Below, piece after piece: positions 7,443-16,200 of a stretch of DNA of 64,000 nucleotides (its first letter is position 1; each line of letters opens with the position of its first letter). The notes under the pieces were generated by a model. The model saw nothing but the letters and a program-made list of their open reading frames with translations, did not search any database and was not told the DNA's origin. The stretch comes from Fibrobacter succinogenes. Lineage in GTDB: Bacteria; Fibrobacterota; Fibrobacteria; Fibrobacterales; Fibrobacteraceae. The position numbers and the translations under genes were made by a program. The stretch covers positions 144,780 to 208,779 of the forward strand of contig CACWNW010000008.1 in assembly GCA_902762305.1 (NCBI GenBank), given 5' to 3'.

Positions 7443-8995
7443 CAAAGAAGAAAAAGGACAACGAACAAGGTTCTGTAAATCCGAATAAAAATCGAAATGA
7501 TGTAGATTCTTATGTAACCAAGGAAATGAAAGATCAAAAGAATTCTTTCCCTCAGTTCTTTTCGGGTATAAAATTTGATTCTTTTCGTCATATAAAAAAC
7601 ATTAGGTTGGACTTTATCCATCCAATAACAGTAATCGCAGGCTCAAATAAATCCGGCAAAACAACAATTTTGCTGTCTATTGCTTGTAGTCATTATAATT
7701 TTATGCGAAGAAACGTAGTGTCAGGCAATATGTGTAGAAATACATGGGGAAACGTTTTGCGTTTTGTTTCGGGGGATGTTCAGGAGGATGATTGGACTTA
7801 TTTTGTAGATTATCGAGAAGGTGACAAAATTGAAACGGAGAAAAGAGGACGAAGAAATAAAGATTCGAAAAAATGGAGCGGTGTTGCAAAAAAAGAAAAT
7901 CAAATAGGGACACCGGAAGGTGGTAAAATAAATGGAGGTCGTCACGCATATTTAATAGATATGGATAGGATAATTCCTGCTCGTCATCTTTCTGATACAG
8001 AATATAAGAAGGTTAGAAAAAAGAATGGCGGAGAGGGAAATGAAGAGGTTAATGAATATCTATCATATATATTTGAGGACGAATATATTGTTAATAAAAT
8101 AGCCTCTTCGGCAGATCGTGATTTATATTCTTTTTCAACGGAAAATAAATATTCTAGTTATAATTCGGCTTCGGGAGAGGATGCATTAACGAGAATTCTT
8201 CAAGATATAGTTTCGGCACCAAATGGGTCATTAATATTGATTGAAGAGATTGAAGTGGGCTTGCATCCTAAAATTCAAAGACGATTAATGGATGTATTAT
8301 TTTATGAAGCATCAAAGAAACAAAAACAATTTATTGCGACCACACATTCCGCTACGATTCTTTCATCTGTTAGACCTGAATCAAGAATCTTTATAGATGC
8401 TTCAAATGGAATGCATAAAGTTATTCCTCAGATTAGTATTAATGCGGCTTTAACAAAAATGGATGCGGAGAATTATCCTATAGCGGATATATATGTTGAA
8501 GACGAACTCTCTCAAGCCATGGTTCAGTTAGCAATTGATGAGATAAATAAAACAAGGCCTGGTTTTACAAAATTAATAAAAGTAATTGTCGTTGGAAATG
8601 CGCAACTAACGTTTGATTTTTTTATGACTCGTAAAAAAATATATCGTGAGGATTGCATAAACAGAGGCTTTGCCTGTATTTTAGATGGGGATATGCGCCA
8701 TATGGGCTCCGATGAGTTGCTTTTTTTCCATTATTCAGACAAATCTCCTGAAAAAATGCTAGTTACGGAATTTTTAAACCAATATAAAAACCCGCAATTG
8801 GCCTATCATTTAAAGAAAACTGATAATCATGCTTTATTTAAAAAAATGGTGGAATGGGATTTGGCTTCTTCTGAGAAAAATGCATTTGATGTTTGTTGGA
8901 AGGCTCTTTTAAGCACTTCTGGTGGACAAGAATATTTTCAGAATATGCAGGCTTTTATTATAAAGGTCTATCAATATTTTTCTAAAGAATTGTGA
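7439..8995 (+). CDS. OLD-like AAA ATPase with TOPRIM-like C-terminus
   Basis: A 518-residue ATPase coupled to hsdS by an ATGA overlap. It has an N-terminal AAA/ABC-type domain: Walker A GSNKSGKTT (68-76), a signature-like SASGEDAL (~243-250), Walker B LILIEE (265-270) followed by IEVGLHPK, and an H-loop THS (302-304). The C-terminal part contains VEDE (E354) and LDGDM (D416, D418), in the order of a TOPRIM nuclease acid cluster. The layout is that of OLD-family proteins, which include GajA of Gabija. No UvrD-like GajB is present, so Gabija itself is excluded. A fused PARIS-type protein is another possibility. The likely role is phage defence with nuclease output; substrate unknown. Confidence 0.7.
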   Translation: MTKKKKDNEQGSVNPNKNRNDVDSYVTKEMKDQKNSFPQFFSGIKFDSFRHIKNIRLDFIHPITVIAGSNKSGKTTILLSIACSHYNFMRRNVVSGNMCRNTWGNVLRFVSGDVQEDDWTYFVDYREGDKIETEKRGRRNKDSKKWSGVAKKENQIGTPEGGKINGGRHAYLIDMDRIIPARHLSDTEYKKVRKKNGGEGNEEVNEYLSYIFEDEYIVNKIASSADRDLYSFSTENKYSSYNSASGEDALTRILQDIVSAPNGSLILIEEIEVGLHPKIQRRLMDVLFYEASKKQKQFIATTHSATILSSVRPESRIFIDASNGMHKVIPQISINAALTKMDAENYPIADIYVEDELSQAMVQLAIDEINKTRPGFTKLIKVIVVGNAQLTFDFFMTRKKIYREDCINRGFACILDGDMRHMGSDELLFFHYSDKSPEKMLVTEFLNQYKNPQLAYHLKKTDNHALFKKMVEWDLASSEKNAFDVCWKALLSTSGGQEYFQNMQAFIIKVYQYFSKEL

Positions 8996-9027
8996 TGATT
9001 GTTATTCGGGGGTAGAAAACCGTATAT

Positions 9028-9753
9028 ATGGGCTACAAAATATTCGTTTCATACAAGTATAAAGATAATAGCGTCTACCCTTTGAGTTCGTCTCGAAGCG
9101 GCTTTACTTTCCCATATGGAAATCATACTACAGTTCGCGACTATGTGGATAAACTGGAAACGTATTTTGACCATACGAGTAACATTTACAAAGGCGAATC
9201 TGACAATGAAGATTTGTCAAACTATTCCGAAGATGCAATTTGGGAAAAATTAAAGGATCGAATTTTTGATAGCTCCGTCACTATTGTAATGATTTCGCCG
9301 GGTATGAGAGAACCCTATCGATCAGAAAAGTCTCAATGGATCCCTTGGGAAATCTCATATTCATTACGTGAAACAACAAGGGGAGATAGAACTAGCCATT
9401 CTAACGCTATTTTAGCCGTTATACTTCCCGATTTCCACCATCGATATAATTACTTCACTGAGCCCCACTCATACCAACGACTAGACGGTCAAGGCATTCA
9501 TCAAGACCCTGTATTCCCTATAATTCGAAAGAATATGAATAACAATCGGTGGGTTAAACCGTCTCCATTTTTGCATATGGGATTTCATTCTATTACAATA
9601 GACGACTCTTCATACATTCCGAGCGTAAAATGGGATGATTTTATTCAACATCCAATGGCTTATATTGAACACGTAATCAAGCGCAAAGAAAACATATCTC
9701 GCTATAATATATGCACAGATGTTGAATTTTATCGATGGAACTCATTGTTTTAA
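9028..9753 (+). CDS. TIR-like domain protein (DUF1863/ThsB-like)
   Basis: A 241-residue soluble protein. The first strand KIFVSYKYKD, the middle strand SVTIVMISPGM (~83-93) and SQWIPWEISYSLRE (103-115) are characteristic of the MTH538-type TIR-like domain. Glu108 in WEIS is the likely catalytic or conserved acid. In Thoeris, ThsB proteins of this type make a NAD-derived signal that activates ThsA. No ThsA (SIR2-SLOG or macro-TM) is encoded nearby. Instead a small membrane protein follows 25 bp later, which may be its partner. The gene begins 32 bp after the ATPase, on the same strand and without a terminator between. The C-terminal ~80 residues are not recognised. Confidence 0.7.
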   Translation: MGYKIFVSYKYKDNSVYPLSSSRSGFTFPYGNHTTVRDYVDKLETYFDHTSNIYKGESDNEDLSNYSEDAIWEKLKDRIFDSSVTIVMISPGMREPYRSEKSQWIPWEISYSLRETTRGDRTSHSNAILAVILPDFHHRYNYFTEPHSYQRLDGQGIHQDPVFPIIRKNMNNNRWVKPSPFLHMGFHSITIDDSSYIPSVKWDDFIQHPMAYIEHVIKRKENISRYNICTDVEFYRWNSLF

Positions 9754-9778
9754 ATGATATTAAAAATAGGAGCAAATA

Positions 9779-10204
9779 ATGGAAATAGAAAAAGAAGACG
9801 AACGCCTGTATTTGCAGTTCCTGCAAAATAATATCGCCAGAATGAATACTAATTCCGCCCAAGCCAAAGGATGGTGCATTGCAATTGTGGCTGCGTTATT
9901 GGCAATCTTTTCCGAAACGAAAAATGAACTGTTTACTTGGATATGCTTAATACCAACTGTTCTATTCTGTATTCTGGATACATTATATTTGCAGCAAGAA
10001 CACAAGTTTGTTGCAATGTATAATGATTATATAAGTGGTAAAGATTGTAAGCCCACTGTGTATACAATGCCCATGAAGTCTTATGAAAAAGGTTTCTGTG
10101 GTTTTCTTAAGGCTTTAAAATCCTGGTCTGTATTACTTGTGTATGGCCCGTTATTAGCCGTCATAATTACAATCATCTGTATGATTAAAGCGAATTGTTG
10201 TTAG
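9779..10204 (+). CDS. Small multi-pass membrane protein paired with the TIR gene
   Basis: A 141-residue protein. A helical N-terminus (ERLYLQFLQNNIARMNTNSA) precedes two hydrophobic segments (GWCIAIVAALLAIF, then FTWICLIPTVLFCILDTLYL). A soluble loop and a third, longer segment follow (SWSVLLVYGPLLAVIITIIC). The N-terminal pattern recalls small bacterial membrane proteins of the RipA or SLATT type, but this is a weak resemblance. AATAGGAGC upstream is a good ribosome site. It is the last gene of the hsdM operon; a strong hairpin terminator follows at 10256. As a membrane partner of a TIR protein it could be a pore-type effector responding to a nucleotide signal; that is inference. Confidence 0.6.
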   Translation: MEIEKEDERLYLQFLQNNIARMNTNSAQAKGWCIAIVAALLAIFSETKNELFTWICLIPTVLFCILDTLYLQQEHKFVAMYNDYISGKDCKPTVYTMPMKSYEKGFCGFLKALKSWSVLLVYGPLLAVIITIICMIKANCC

Positions 10205-10255
10205 TACGTAAAATGCTCAACAACTGCTGAATTTTGAATATAACGAATTTGAATG

Positions 10256-10281
10256 CCATTTTGCCGACATCGGTAAAATGG
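10256..10281. terminator. Terminator of the hsdM-to-membrane-protein operon
   Basis: CCATTTTGCCG pairs with CGGTAAAATGG around an ACAT loop: an 11-bp stem with one G-T pair, followed by TTATTT. It is 52 bp after the last plus-strand gene. Confidence 0.65.
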
Positions 10282-10286
10282 TTATT

Positions 10287-10311
10287 TAGGTAAAAATTGA
10301 ATTTTTACCTA
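10287..10311. terminator. Perfect 25-bp inverted repeat, probable terminator of the AbiEi pair
   Basis: TAGGTAAAAATT and its exact complement AATTTTTACCTA are separated by a single base. The repeat overlaps the stop of the minus-strand 53-residue gene. It could be a terminator for that strand or a protein-binding site; there is no T-run, so the terminator reading is uncertain. Confidence 0.45.
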
Positions 10312-10466
10312 CAATTACTGAATTCCGACATAAAGGATTCCGCCCCCTGACGGATGTCTTCCAGAATTTCCTTGTGAGTCATTTTGGAATGCCTCAGAGA
10401 GTTGTATTCGCGCAGTTTACGGATGTCTTCTGCATCAAAGCGGTTACTTATGTTAGGGAACTTCAT
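10305..10466 (-). CDS. 53-residue protein coupled to AbiEi-like gene
   Basis: A short gene whose ATG (10464-10466) overlaps the AbiEi-like stop by an ATGA junction, so it is very probably translated by coupling. The product begins MKFPNISNRFDAEDIRKLRE and ends in SEFSNCR. It is charged and helical, with no membrane segment and no motif I can name. In AbiE systems the second gene is the nucleotidyltransferase toxin AbiEii of about 300 residues; this protein is far too small for that. It may be a separate small partner, a truncated remnant, or a Phd-like helper. Confidence 0.6.
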   Translation of the reverse strand: MKFPNISNRFDAEDIRKLREYNSLRHSKMTHKEILEDIRQGAESFMSEFSNCR

Positions 10467-11041
10467 AGTTCAATCTCCAAATATGTTTTCAGGGTGGCGG
10501 CGACTCTAAGCTTTTTTGCATATTCTATAAGTTTCGCGATGTTCCTGTCGGTGCGATGCAGATATGTCTTGAGAATTTCGGCACATACATCCAGGCCGAT
10601 TTTGTTGCGGTATTTGATGGCGTCGCAGACGGAGCGTTCCAGGTCGGTAACGCGCACCTTGTGGCCATGGACTTCCGCCGCTGTGGTTCCGAACTCCAGC
10701 AGATGATCTGACCAGTAGTAAAGCGTCACGGGAGGGAATTCGGGCAATACGAGTTTGCGTTTGCGCGGGATGGCGATGCAAAATGCGGAGGGAATTTGCG
10801 TTGTCAGCTCGTAATGCTCCCATGCGGAATACATGCACAGCACGCCGCCGGGCACAAGAACATCTATGTCGAGTATCGTATCTGCCAGAGTGGCGGGTTC
10901 TGCAAACACTCCGGGGCGCAGGCGGAGCAGTTCGCCGGACTGGACTTTTTGCAATGCCTGGTGATACTGATAGGCGCTCATGTTTTCGCGAACCATGAAG
11001 CCTTCGGTATAGCCAATTTCTTTTCCGTCGTATTTGGGCAT
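10463..11041 (-). CDS. AbiEi-like antitoxin/transcription regulator
   Basis: A 192-residue protein resembling the AbiEi antitoxin family of type IV toxin-antitoxin systems. The N-terminal ~50 residues form a winged-helix-like part (SAYQYHQALQKVQSGELLRL, then RPGVFAEPATLAD). The C-terminal part carries the family-like VHGHKVRVTDLERSVCDAIK and a helical end. AbiEi proteins bind inverted repeats in their own promoter, and a 26-bp imperfect palindrome lies 20 bp upstream of this start. The usual AbiEii toxin gene is absent; only a 53-residue ORF follows. It sits on the opposite strand between the two halves of the restriction locus and is more GC-rich than the genes on its left. Confidence 0.65.
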   Translation of the reverse strand: MPKYDGKEIGYTEGFMVRENMSAYQYHQALQKVQSGELLRLRPGVFAEPATLADTILDIDVLVPGGVLCMYSAWEHYELTTQIPSAFCIAIPRKRKLVLPEFPPVTLYYWSDHLLEFGTTAAEVHGHKVRVTDLERSVCDAIKYRNKIGLDVCAEILKTYLHRTDRNIAKLIEYAKKLRVAATLKTYLEIEL

Positions 11042-11060
11042 ATCTCTAATATAATAAAAT

Positions 11061-11086
11061 TACGGCGATTTTGCAAATATGCCGTA
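11061..11086. promoter_or_regulatory. Candidate AbiEi operator palindrome
   Basis: TACGGC (11061-11066) and GCCGTA (11081-11086) flank a central perfect TTTGCAAA, giving a 26-bp near-symmetric site. An A/T-rich TATTAT box lies between the site and the AbiEi start. The position fits autoregulation, which is known for AbiEi proteins. Confidence 0.5.
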
Positions 11087-11251
11087 GAAAATTTAACATT
11101 TGAGGGCGATTTTCGCTTTAATGTTGCGTTTTGTCGGGATTTCGTCCAATTCTAACATTGTGTTTTGTTAAAATCGTTGCCAAAGAGATGTGTAGAAAAA
11201 TGCTAGAAAAAAATTTTTCTTAGATAATTATATATTTATGTCGAGGTTCCT

Positions 11252-12562
11252 ATGAGACTGACAAGAGTAAAGTATCGCAATTTTCGAGGATTTGAGGAAA
11301 AGGAATTTTCCCTGGATAGTCCGTTGGTGCTTTTTGTCGGCGACAATGCCAAAGGTAAGACCAGCGTCTTAAAGGGTATTGCTTTGGCTCTCTCATCATG
11401 GACATCAGCTTTCCCTGAAATTAAATTGCTCAAATATACATTGGATGATGTTCGTAAAGTTGCTGATCGTGAAGGTTCAGAGATTCCGACTTTTAACCCC
11501 TGCTCGGTATCAAACGTGCAATGCTGGATGAAAACAGATAGATTGCCCTTCCTTATGCCGGATTTTTTTGATTGGGTTCGTCCATACGGTCGCCATTCAT
11601 ACATGAATAAACTGAAACAAATAGCTAAAGAATATTTGGGGGTTATTGAAGAAGGAGGGGATGTTTCTTTACCTTATTTTGGCTTTTATGGAACGGGTCG
11701 CCTTTGGCATGTTGATAAACGTTGGATGGCTTTGAGGGGAAAAGACTTTTCTCGCGATTCTCGCTACAAAGCTTACCAAAATGCTCTTGATGCATCTTCG
11801 TCAGATGAAATGCTGCGAAAATGGATTGCCAAGCTAAGTCATGCTGAATTTATTGAATGGAAAAAATCATCTGTTTTAGCTTCTGTATGGACCTGCCTAA
11901 AGAAAATTATCCCTGATGTTACAAATGTTTATTGGAATCCAAAAGAAGACGATCTCGTTTTTGAATTCAAAAATGGCAAATCACTTCCACTGAGCAATTT
12001 GAGTGAAGGTCAAAGAATTGTTGCATCTTTGGTGACCGACTTGTGCATTCGCATTAGCTTGTTGAATCCTCATTTGAATGGAGAAGCTCGAAAGCTGACA
12101 GAGGGCGTAGTTTTAATTGACGAGATTGACTTGCATTTGCACCCGAAGTGGCAAAAGACGATTGTTCCTAATTTGAAGGACCTTTTCCCGAATATTCAGT
12201 TTATCCTGACTTCGCATTCTCCGTTTATTATTCAGTCTTTAGAAGGGGTTGATGGCGCGCGAATTATCAACCTGGATGACGATGAAAATCCATATGACTT
12301 CACACGTAGAAACAGCCGCAGCATAGAAGATATTGCAGAAAATGTGATGAACGTTAGTTTGCCGCAACGGAGTGAAAAATACCTTGCGATGAAGAGCGCT
12401 GCAAGAGAATATTTTGAGTTGCTGAGAAATGCGTCTGCATCTGAGGAACAAAAGAACTTGGCTCGAAATAAACTAAGAGAACTTACAATAAAATATGGAT
12501 CTGACAATCCCGCCTATGCAGCATACCTTGAATCAAAAGCTGAATCTGCAGGAGTCGTCTAA
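11252..12562 (+). CDS. ptuA: Septu-like ATPase, PtuA
   Basis: A 436-residue AAA/ABC-type ATPase starting LTRVKYRNFRGFEEKEFS, the usual opening of RecF-like defence ATPases. Walker A is GDNAKGKTS (30-38), the signature is LSEGQ (250-254), Walker B is VLIDEID (287-293) followed by LHLHPKWQ, and SHS (321-323) is the H-loop. It is joined by a TAATG overlap to an HNH nuclease gene. This order is that of Septu (PtuA ATPase, PtuB HNH). A retron with the same effectors was considered, but no reverse transcriptase or ncRNA-like region lies upstream. In Septu the ATPase assembles with PtuB to form the active complex. GAGGTT precedes the ATG. Confidence 0.8.
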   Translation: MRLTRVKYRNFRGFEEKEFSLDSPLVLFVGDNAKGKTSVLKGIALALSSWTSAFPEIKLLKYTLDDVRKVADREGSEIPTFNPCSVSNVQCWMKTDRLPFLMPDFFDWVRPYGRHSYMNKLKQIAKEYLGVIEEGGDVSLPYFGFYGTGRLWHVDKRWMALRGKDFSRDSRYKAYQNALDASSSDEMLRKWIAKLSHAEFIEWKKSSVLASVWTCLKKIIPDVTNVYWNPKEDDLVFEFKNGKSLPLSNLSEGQRIVASLVTDLCIRISLLNPHLNGEARKLTEGVVLIDEIDLHLHPKWQKTIVPNLKDLFPNIQFILTSHSPFIIQSLEGVDGARIINLDDDENPYDFTRRNSRSIEDIAENVMNVSLPQRSEKYLAMKSAAREYFELLRNASASEEQKNLARNKLRELTIKYGSDNPAYAAYLESKAESAGVV

Positions 12563-13206
12563 TGCGTCCGGTAAAAAAAGGCAAATGGCCTACAAATCAA
12601 TTTGGATATATAAAGCTGCCTGCTGACTATCGAGATTTCCTTCCTGATTTGAAAGCAGATATTGGTCATTATTGTTCTTATTGTGAGTGCAGAACGCGGT
12701 CTTTAGATGTTGAACACGTAATCCCCAAATCAATAAACCCACAAAAATTGGAATATAATTGGTACAATTTACTTCTTTCATGTCCCAAATGTAATAGAGA
12801 TTATAAAAAAGATTGGAATCCATCCCGTAGAGGTTATGTATGGCCTGATACGCACGATACCTTTGATATATATGAATATCATTGTGATGGTTCGATGTCC
12901 GTAAATAGTTCCGTTTCTCCATATGTTCAAATCATGGCTCAAAATACAATAAATTTGATGCATCTAAATTCAGAGAACTCGTCAGATGATGAACTTGTTG
13001 ATATGAGAGCTGAAATGTGGGAAACTGCCAACGAAGATTTGGAAGATTATAACATTGGAAAGAAATTACCGGATCAAGTTGCCAAACATGCGAAAAAAAC
13101 GGGTTACTGGTCTGTATGGATGACTGTTTTCAAGGATCATCCAGAGGTAACTCAAAAGATTGCGGACGCATTCCCAGGAACATTGCCAAAATACTGTACG
13201 CCATAG
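12562..13206 (+). CDS. ptuB: Septu-like HNH endonuclease, PtuB
   Basis: A 214-residue HNH nuclease. CSYC (38-41), EHVIPKS (His52 as the first HNH His), YNWYNLL (Asn69) and CPKCN (74-78) form the zinc-braced HNH core within the first 85 residues. The rest is helical and unassigned. It starts on the stop of the ATPase gene. hsdR begins only 19 bp downstream with its own AAGGTG ribosome site, so Septu and the restriction subunit are likely on one transcript. Its role is to cut nucleic acid once the PtuA partner is triggered. Confidence 0.8.
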   Translation: MRPVKKGKWPTNQFGYIKLPADYRDFLPDLKADIGHYCSYCECRTRSLDVEHVIPKSINPQKLEYNWYNLLLSCPKCNRDYKKDWNPSRRGYVWPDTHDTFDIYEYHCDGSMSVNSSVSPYVQIMAQNTINLMHLNSENSSDDELVDMRAEMWETANEDLEDYNIGKKLPDQVAKHAKKTGYWSVWMTVFKDHPEVTQKIADAFPGTLPKYCTP

Positions 13207-13225
13207 GGTATCCTTAAGGTGATTT

Positions 13226-16200
13226 ATGGCCGAACCGAATATCAACATTCCCGAACGCAAGACGCAGGCGAAGGTAATCAAGTTCTTCAAGGACGAATTG
13301 CATTACGATTACCTGGGCAATTTGTGCGAAGTGGCGAACAAGAACATTCGCGATGATGATCTGTTTGCGTTCTTGGTGCGCAAGCGGCACTATTCGGAAA
13401 CGGTTGCACGCAAGGCCATCGCCGATTTGCAACATGCGGCGGGCGACCTGCAGCAAGGTTTATATTCTGCGAACAAGACGGTTTACAATTTGCTGAAGTA
13501 TTCGCATCCGGTTTCTGATGCGGATGGCGAAAATATCAGCGTCTATTACATTGATTTTAAAAATCCGGCCAACAACCATTTTGCCATTGCCGAAGAGGTG
13601 ACCGTTAGCAGTTCTTTCGGTTCCAAACGCCCGGACCTTGTCGTTTATATAAACGGCATTGCGGTCGCAGTAATTGAACTCAAGAAGAGTTCCGTTTCTG
13701 TTGCTGATGGTATTCGCCAGAACCTGACGAACCAGAAGCATGATTTCATTGAGTCGTTCTTTACCACAATTCAGTATTGCCTGGCGGCAAACGAAAGCGA
13801 AGGTGTCCGCTACGGGACAATCGCCACGCCAGAGAAGAAGTACTTGACCTGGAAGCAGGAGGCATTCCGTGAACGCTTGCAGGAACTGGACGACAACGAT
13901 TTGATTATCGATGATAAGAGTTCGTCGTTTGACGGCGTTCTCTTCGAGAGTCTTTATTCGCTGTTCAACAAGGTCCGCTTCCTAGACTTGATTCATAACT
14001 TTATCATTTTTGATAATGGTGTAAAGAAGGTCTGCCGCTACAATCAGTATTACGCAATTCACCGCACGTACAACAGGATTACCACGCAAAAGAAGGGCGG
14101 TATTGTATGGCACACGCAGGGTTCGGGCAAATCGCTCACGATGGTCTGGCTTGCCAAGCGCCTGCTGCTGAACAATCCGAGTCGCAGAATTTTGATTGTC
14201 ACTGACCGCGATGAGTTAGACGACCAGATAGAACAGTTGTTCAAGGGTGTGGAAGAAAAGATTATTCGCACCAAGAGCGGTCGCGATTTGTTGGACCGTT
14301 TGAATTCTACCGAAGGTTCTATCATTTGTTCGCTGGTTCACAAGTTCGGTCGCCGTGGCGGTGAAGTTACTGACGGTGATTACGAAAAGTTCTTGAAAGA
14401 AATCAAGGATTCGTTGCCGCCGAACTTCAGCGTGAAAGGTGATTTTGTCGTATTCGTGGATGAGTGCCACCGCACGCAATCGGGCAAGTTGCACAAGGCG
14501 ATGACGGCTTTGATGCCTAAGGCGATTTTCGTGGGCTTTACCGGCACGCCACTTTTGAAGAAAGACAAGAAGACGAGTCTGGAAGTTTTTGGAAGCTACA
14601 TTCATACATACAAATTCGACGAAGGTGTGCGCGATCACGTGATTCTTGACTTGCGTTACGAAGGCCGCGATGTTCCGCAAGATCTCCGCTCTCGCGAAAA
14701 GATTGATGAATGGTTTGATCTGAAAACTCGTGGCATGACGCCTGTCGCGAAGGCAAAACTGAAAGCCCGTTGGGCGAATATGCGCACGGTTTATTCGTCT
14801 TACGACCGCCTGAAAGCGATTGCGAACGATATCATCCTTGATTTTGCAAAGGACGCCCGTTTGGCGGAAGGTCGCGGGAATGCTATCCTTGTCGCGGATT
14901 CCATTTTTACGGCTTGCCGCTTCTACGAAATTTTTCAGGCATTGGGTTTTAAGAAATGCGCTATCATTTCTTCTTATACGCCGAATCCGGGCGACCTGCG
15001 TACCGATACGGTGAGCCTCGATGAGGATACGGAAACTTTCAGGAAATACCAGATTTACCTGAAGATGGTCGGAGTCGAGGAAGGCGATGATACTTCTCGC
15101 ATCGACAAGAAGGTGGAAGCTTTTGAGAAGGAAGCCAAACGCAAGTTCGTTGATGAACCGGCTAACATGAAGTTGCTCATTGTAGTCGATAAGCTGTTGA
15201 CTGGTTTTGATGCTCCTCATTGCACATATCTGTATATCGACAAAAAGATGCAGGACCATGGCCTGTTCCAGGCGATTTGCCGCGTGAACCGTTTGGATGA
15301 CGAGACGAAGCCCTTCGGTATCATTATCGACTACAAGGAACTTTTCGACGATGTGACCGACAGTATGAACAAATACACATCGGGTGCATTCGAAGGCTAC
15401 GATGACAGCGATGTTGATGGCTTGATTAAGGACCGTGCGACTGAAGCCGAGAAATATTTCAACAAGATTCTTGAAGAAATCGAGACGCTTTGTGAAGACG
15501 TGAAGCCGCCTAAAGATGAGTCGGACTACATTCACTTTTTCTGTGGCGAAAATATCAGTTGGTTGAACAATCCGGAAGAATTTGAGGCACTTGCCCGCCT
15601 GCGTGAGCGGTTCTATTCGTTGGCGAGTAGCTTGGCCCGTGCGTTTGCCGAATTGAAATCACAGATTTTGTCGTTGCCCTATACCGAAGCCGAGTGGAAC
15701 GAAAAAGAAAAGTGTACCAATGATTACGTGAATTTGCGTCAGGTGATTATGCAGGCGAGTGGTGACTTTGTTGATTTGAAAGCTTGCGAACCCGATATGC
15801 GGCATCTCATTGACAACTACATTGCCGCCGGTGATTCCACAAAGATTATTGAATTTGACGACACGACCTTGCTGGATATCATTGAACTCTGCAAGTTTGA
15901 TTTGACGGCAGGCAAAAAGAAAGTTCGCGAAAGCGCCGCAGAAAAGATCGAAAACAACATCCGCCGCAAAATCGTTGACCAGATAAACGTCAACCCTGCG
16001 TACTACAACAAAATGTCAGAAATTCTTGACCAGTTGATTGAAGAACGCAAGAATGGGTTGATTGAATACAAAAAGTTGCTGGAACGCTATATTGAGCTTG
16101 CCAAGAAGGTAAATTCATCGGCTGCAAGCGAAGATTATCCGGTCTCCGTCAAGGGAAGTGCCGCAAAGCGTGCGATTTACGATAACTGCGGAAATGATGA

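Noticed and set aside
7439..8995. Gabija GajA
   Set aside because: The ATPase/TOPRIM order fits, but no UvrD-type helicase (GajB) follows. Only the broader OLD-like label is kept.
9028..10204. Complete Thoeris system
   Set aside because: ThsB-like TIR is present but ThsA is not; the small membrane protein has no SIR2, SLOG or macro motif.
11095..11125. AACATT/AATGTT inverted repeat upstream of ptuA as an operator
   Set aside because: The arms are only 6 bp with a long loop in AT-rich DNA, so chance is a good explanation.
11041..13206. Retron with ATPase/HNH effectors
   Set aside because: No reverse transcriptase gene lies near, and the 210-bp upstream region does not show a convincing msr-msd fold. 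Septu is the simpler call.
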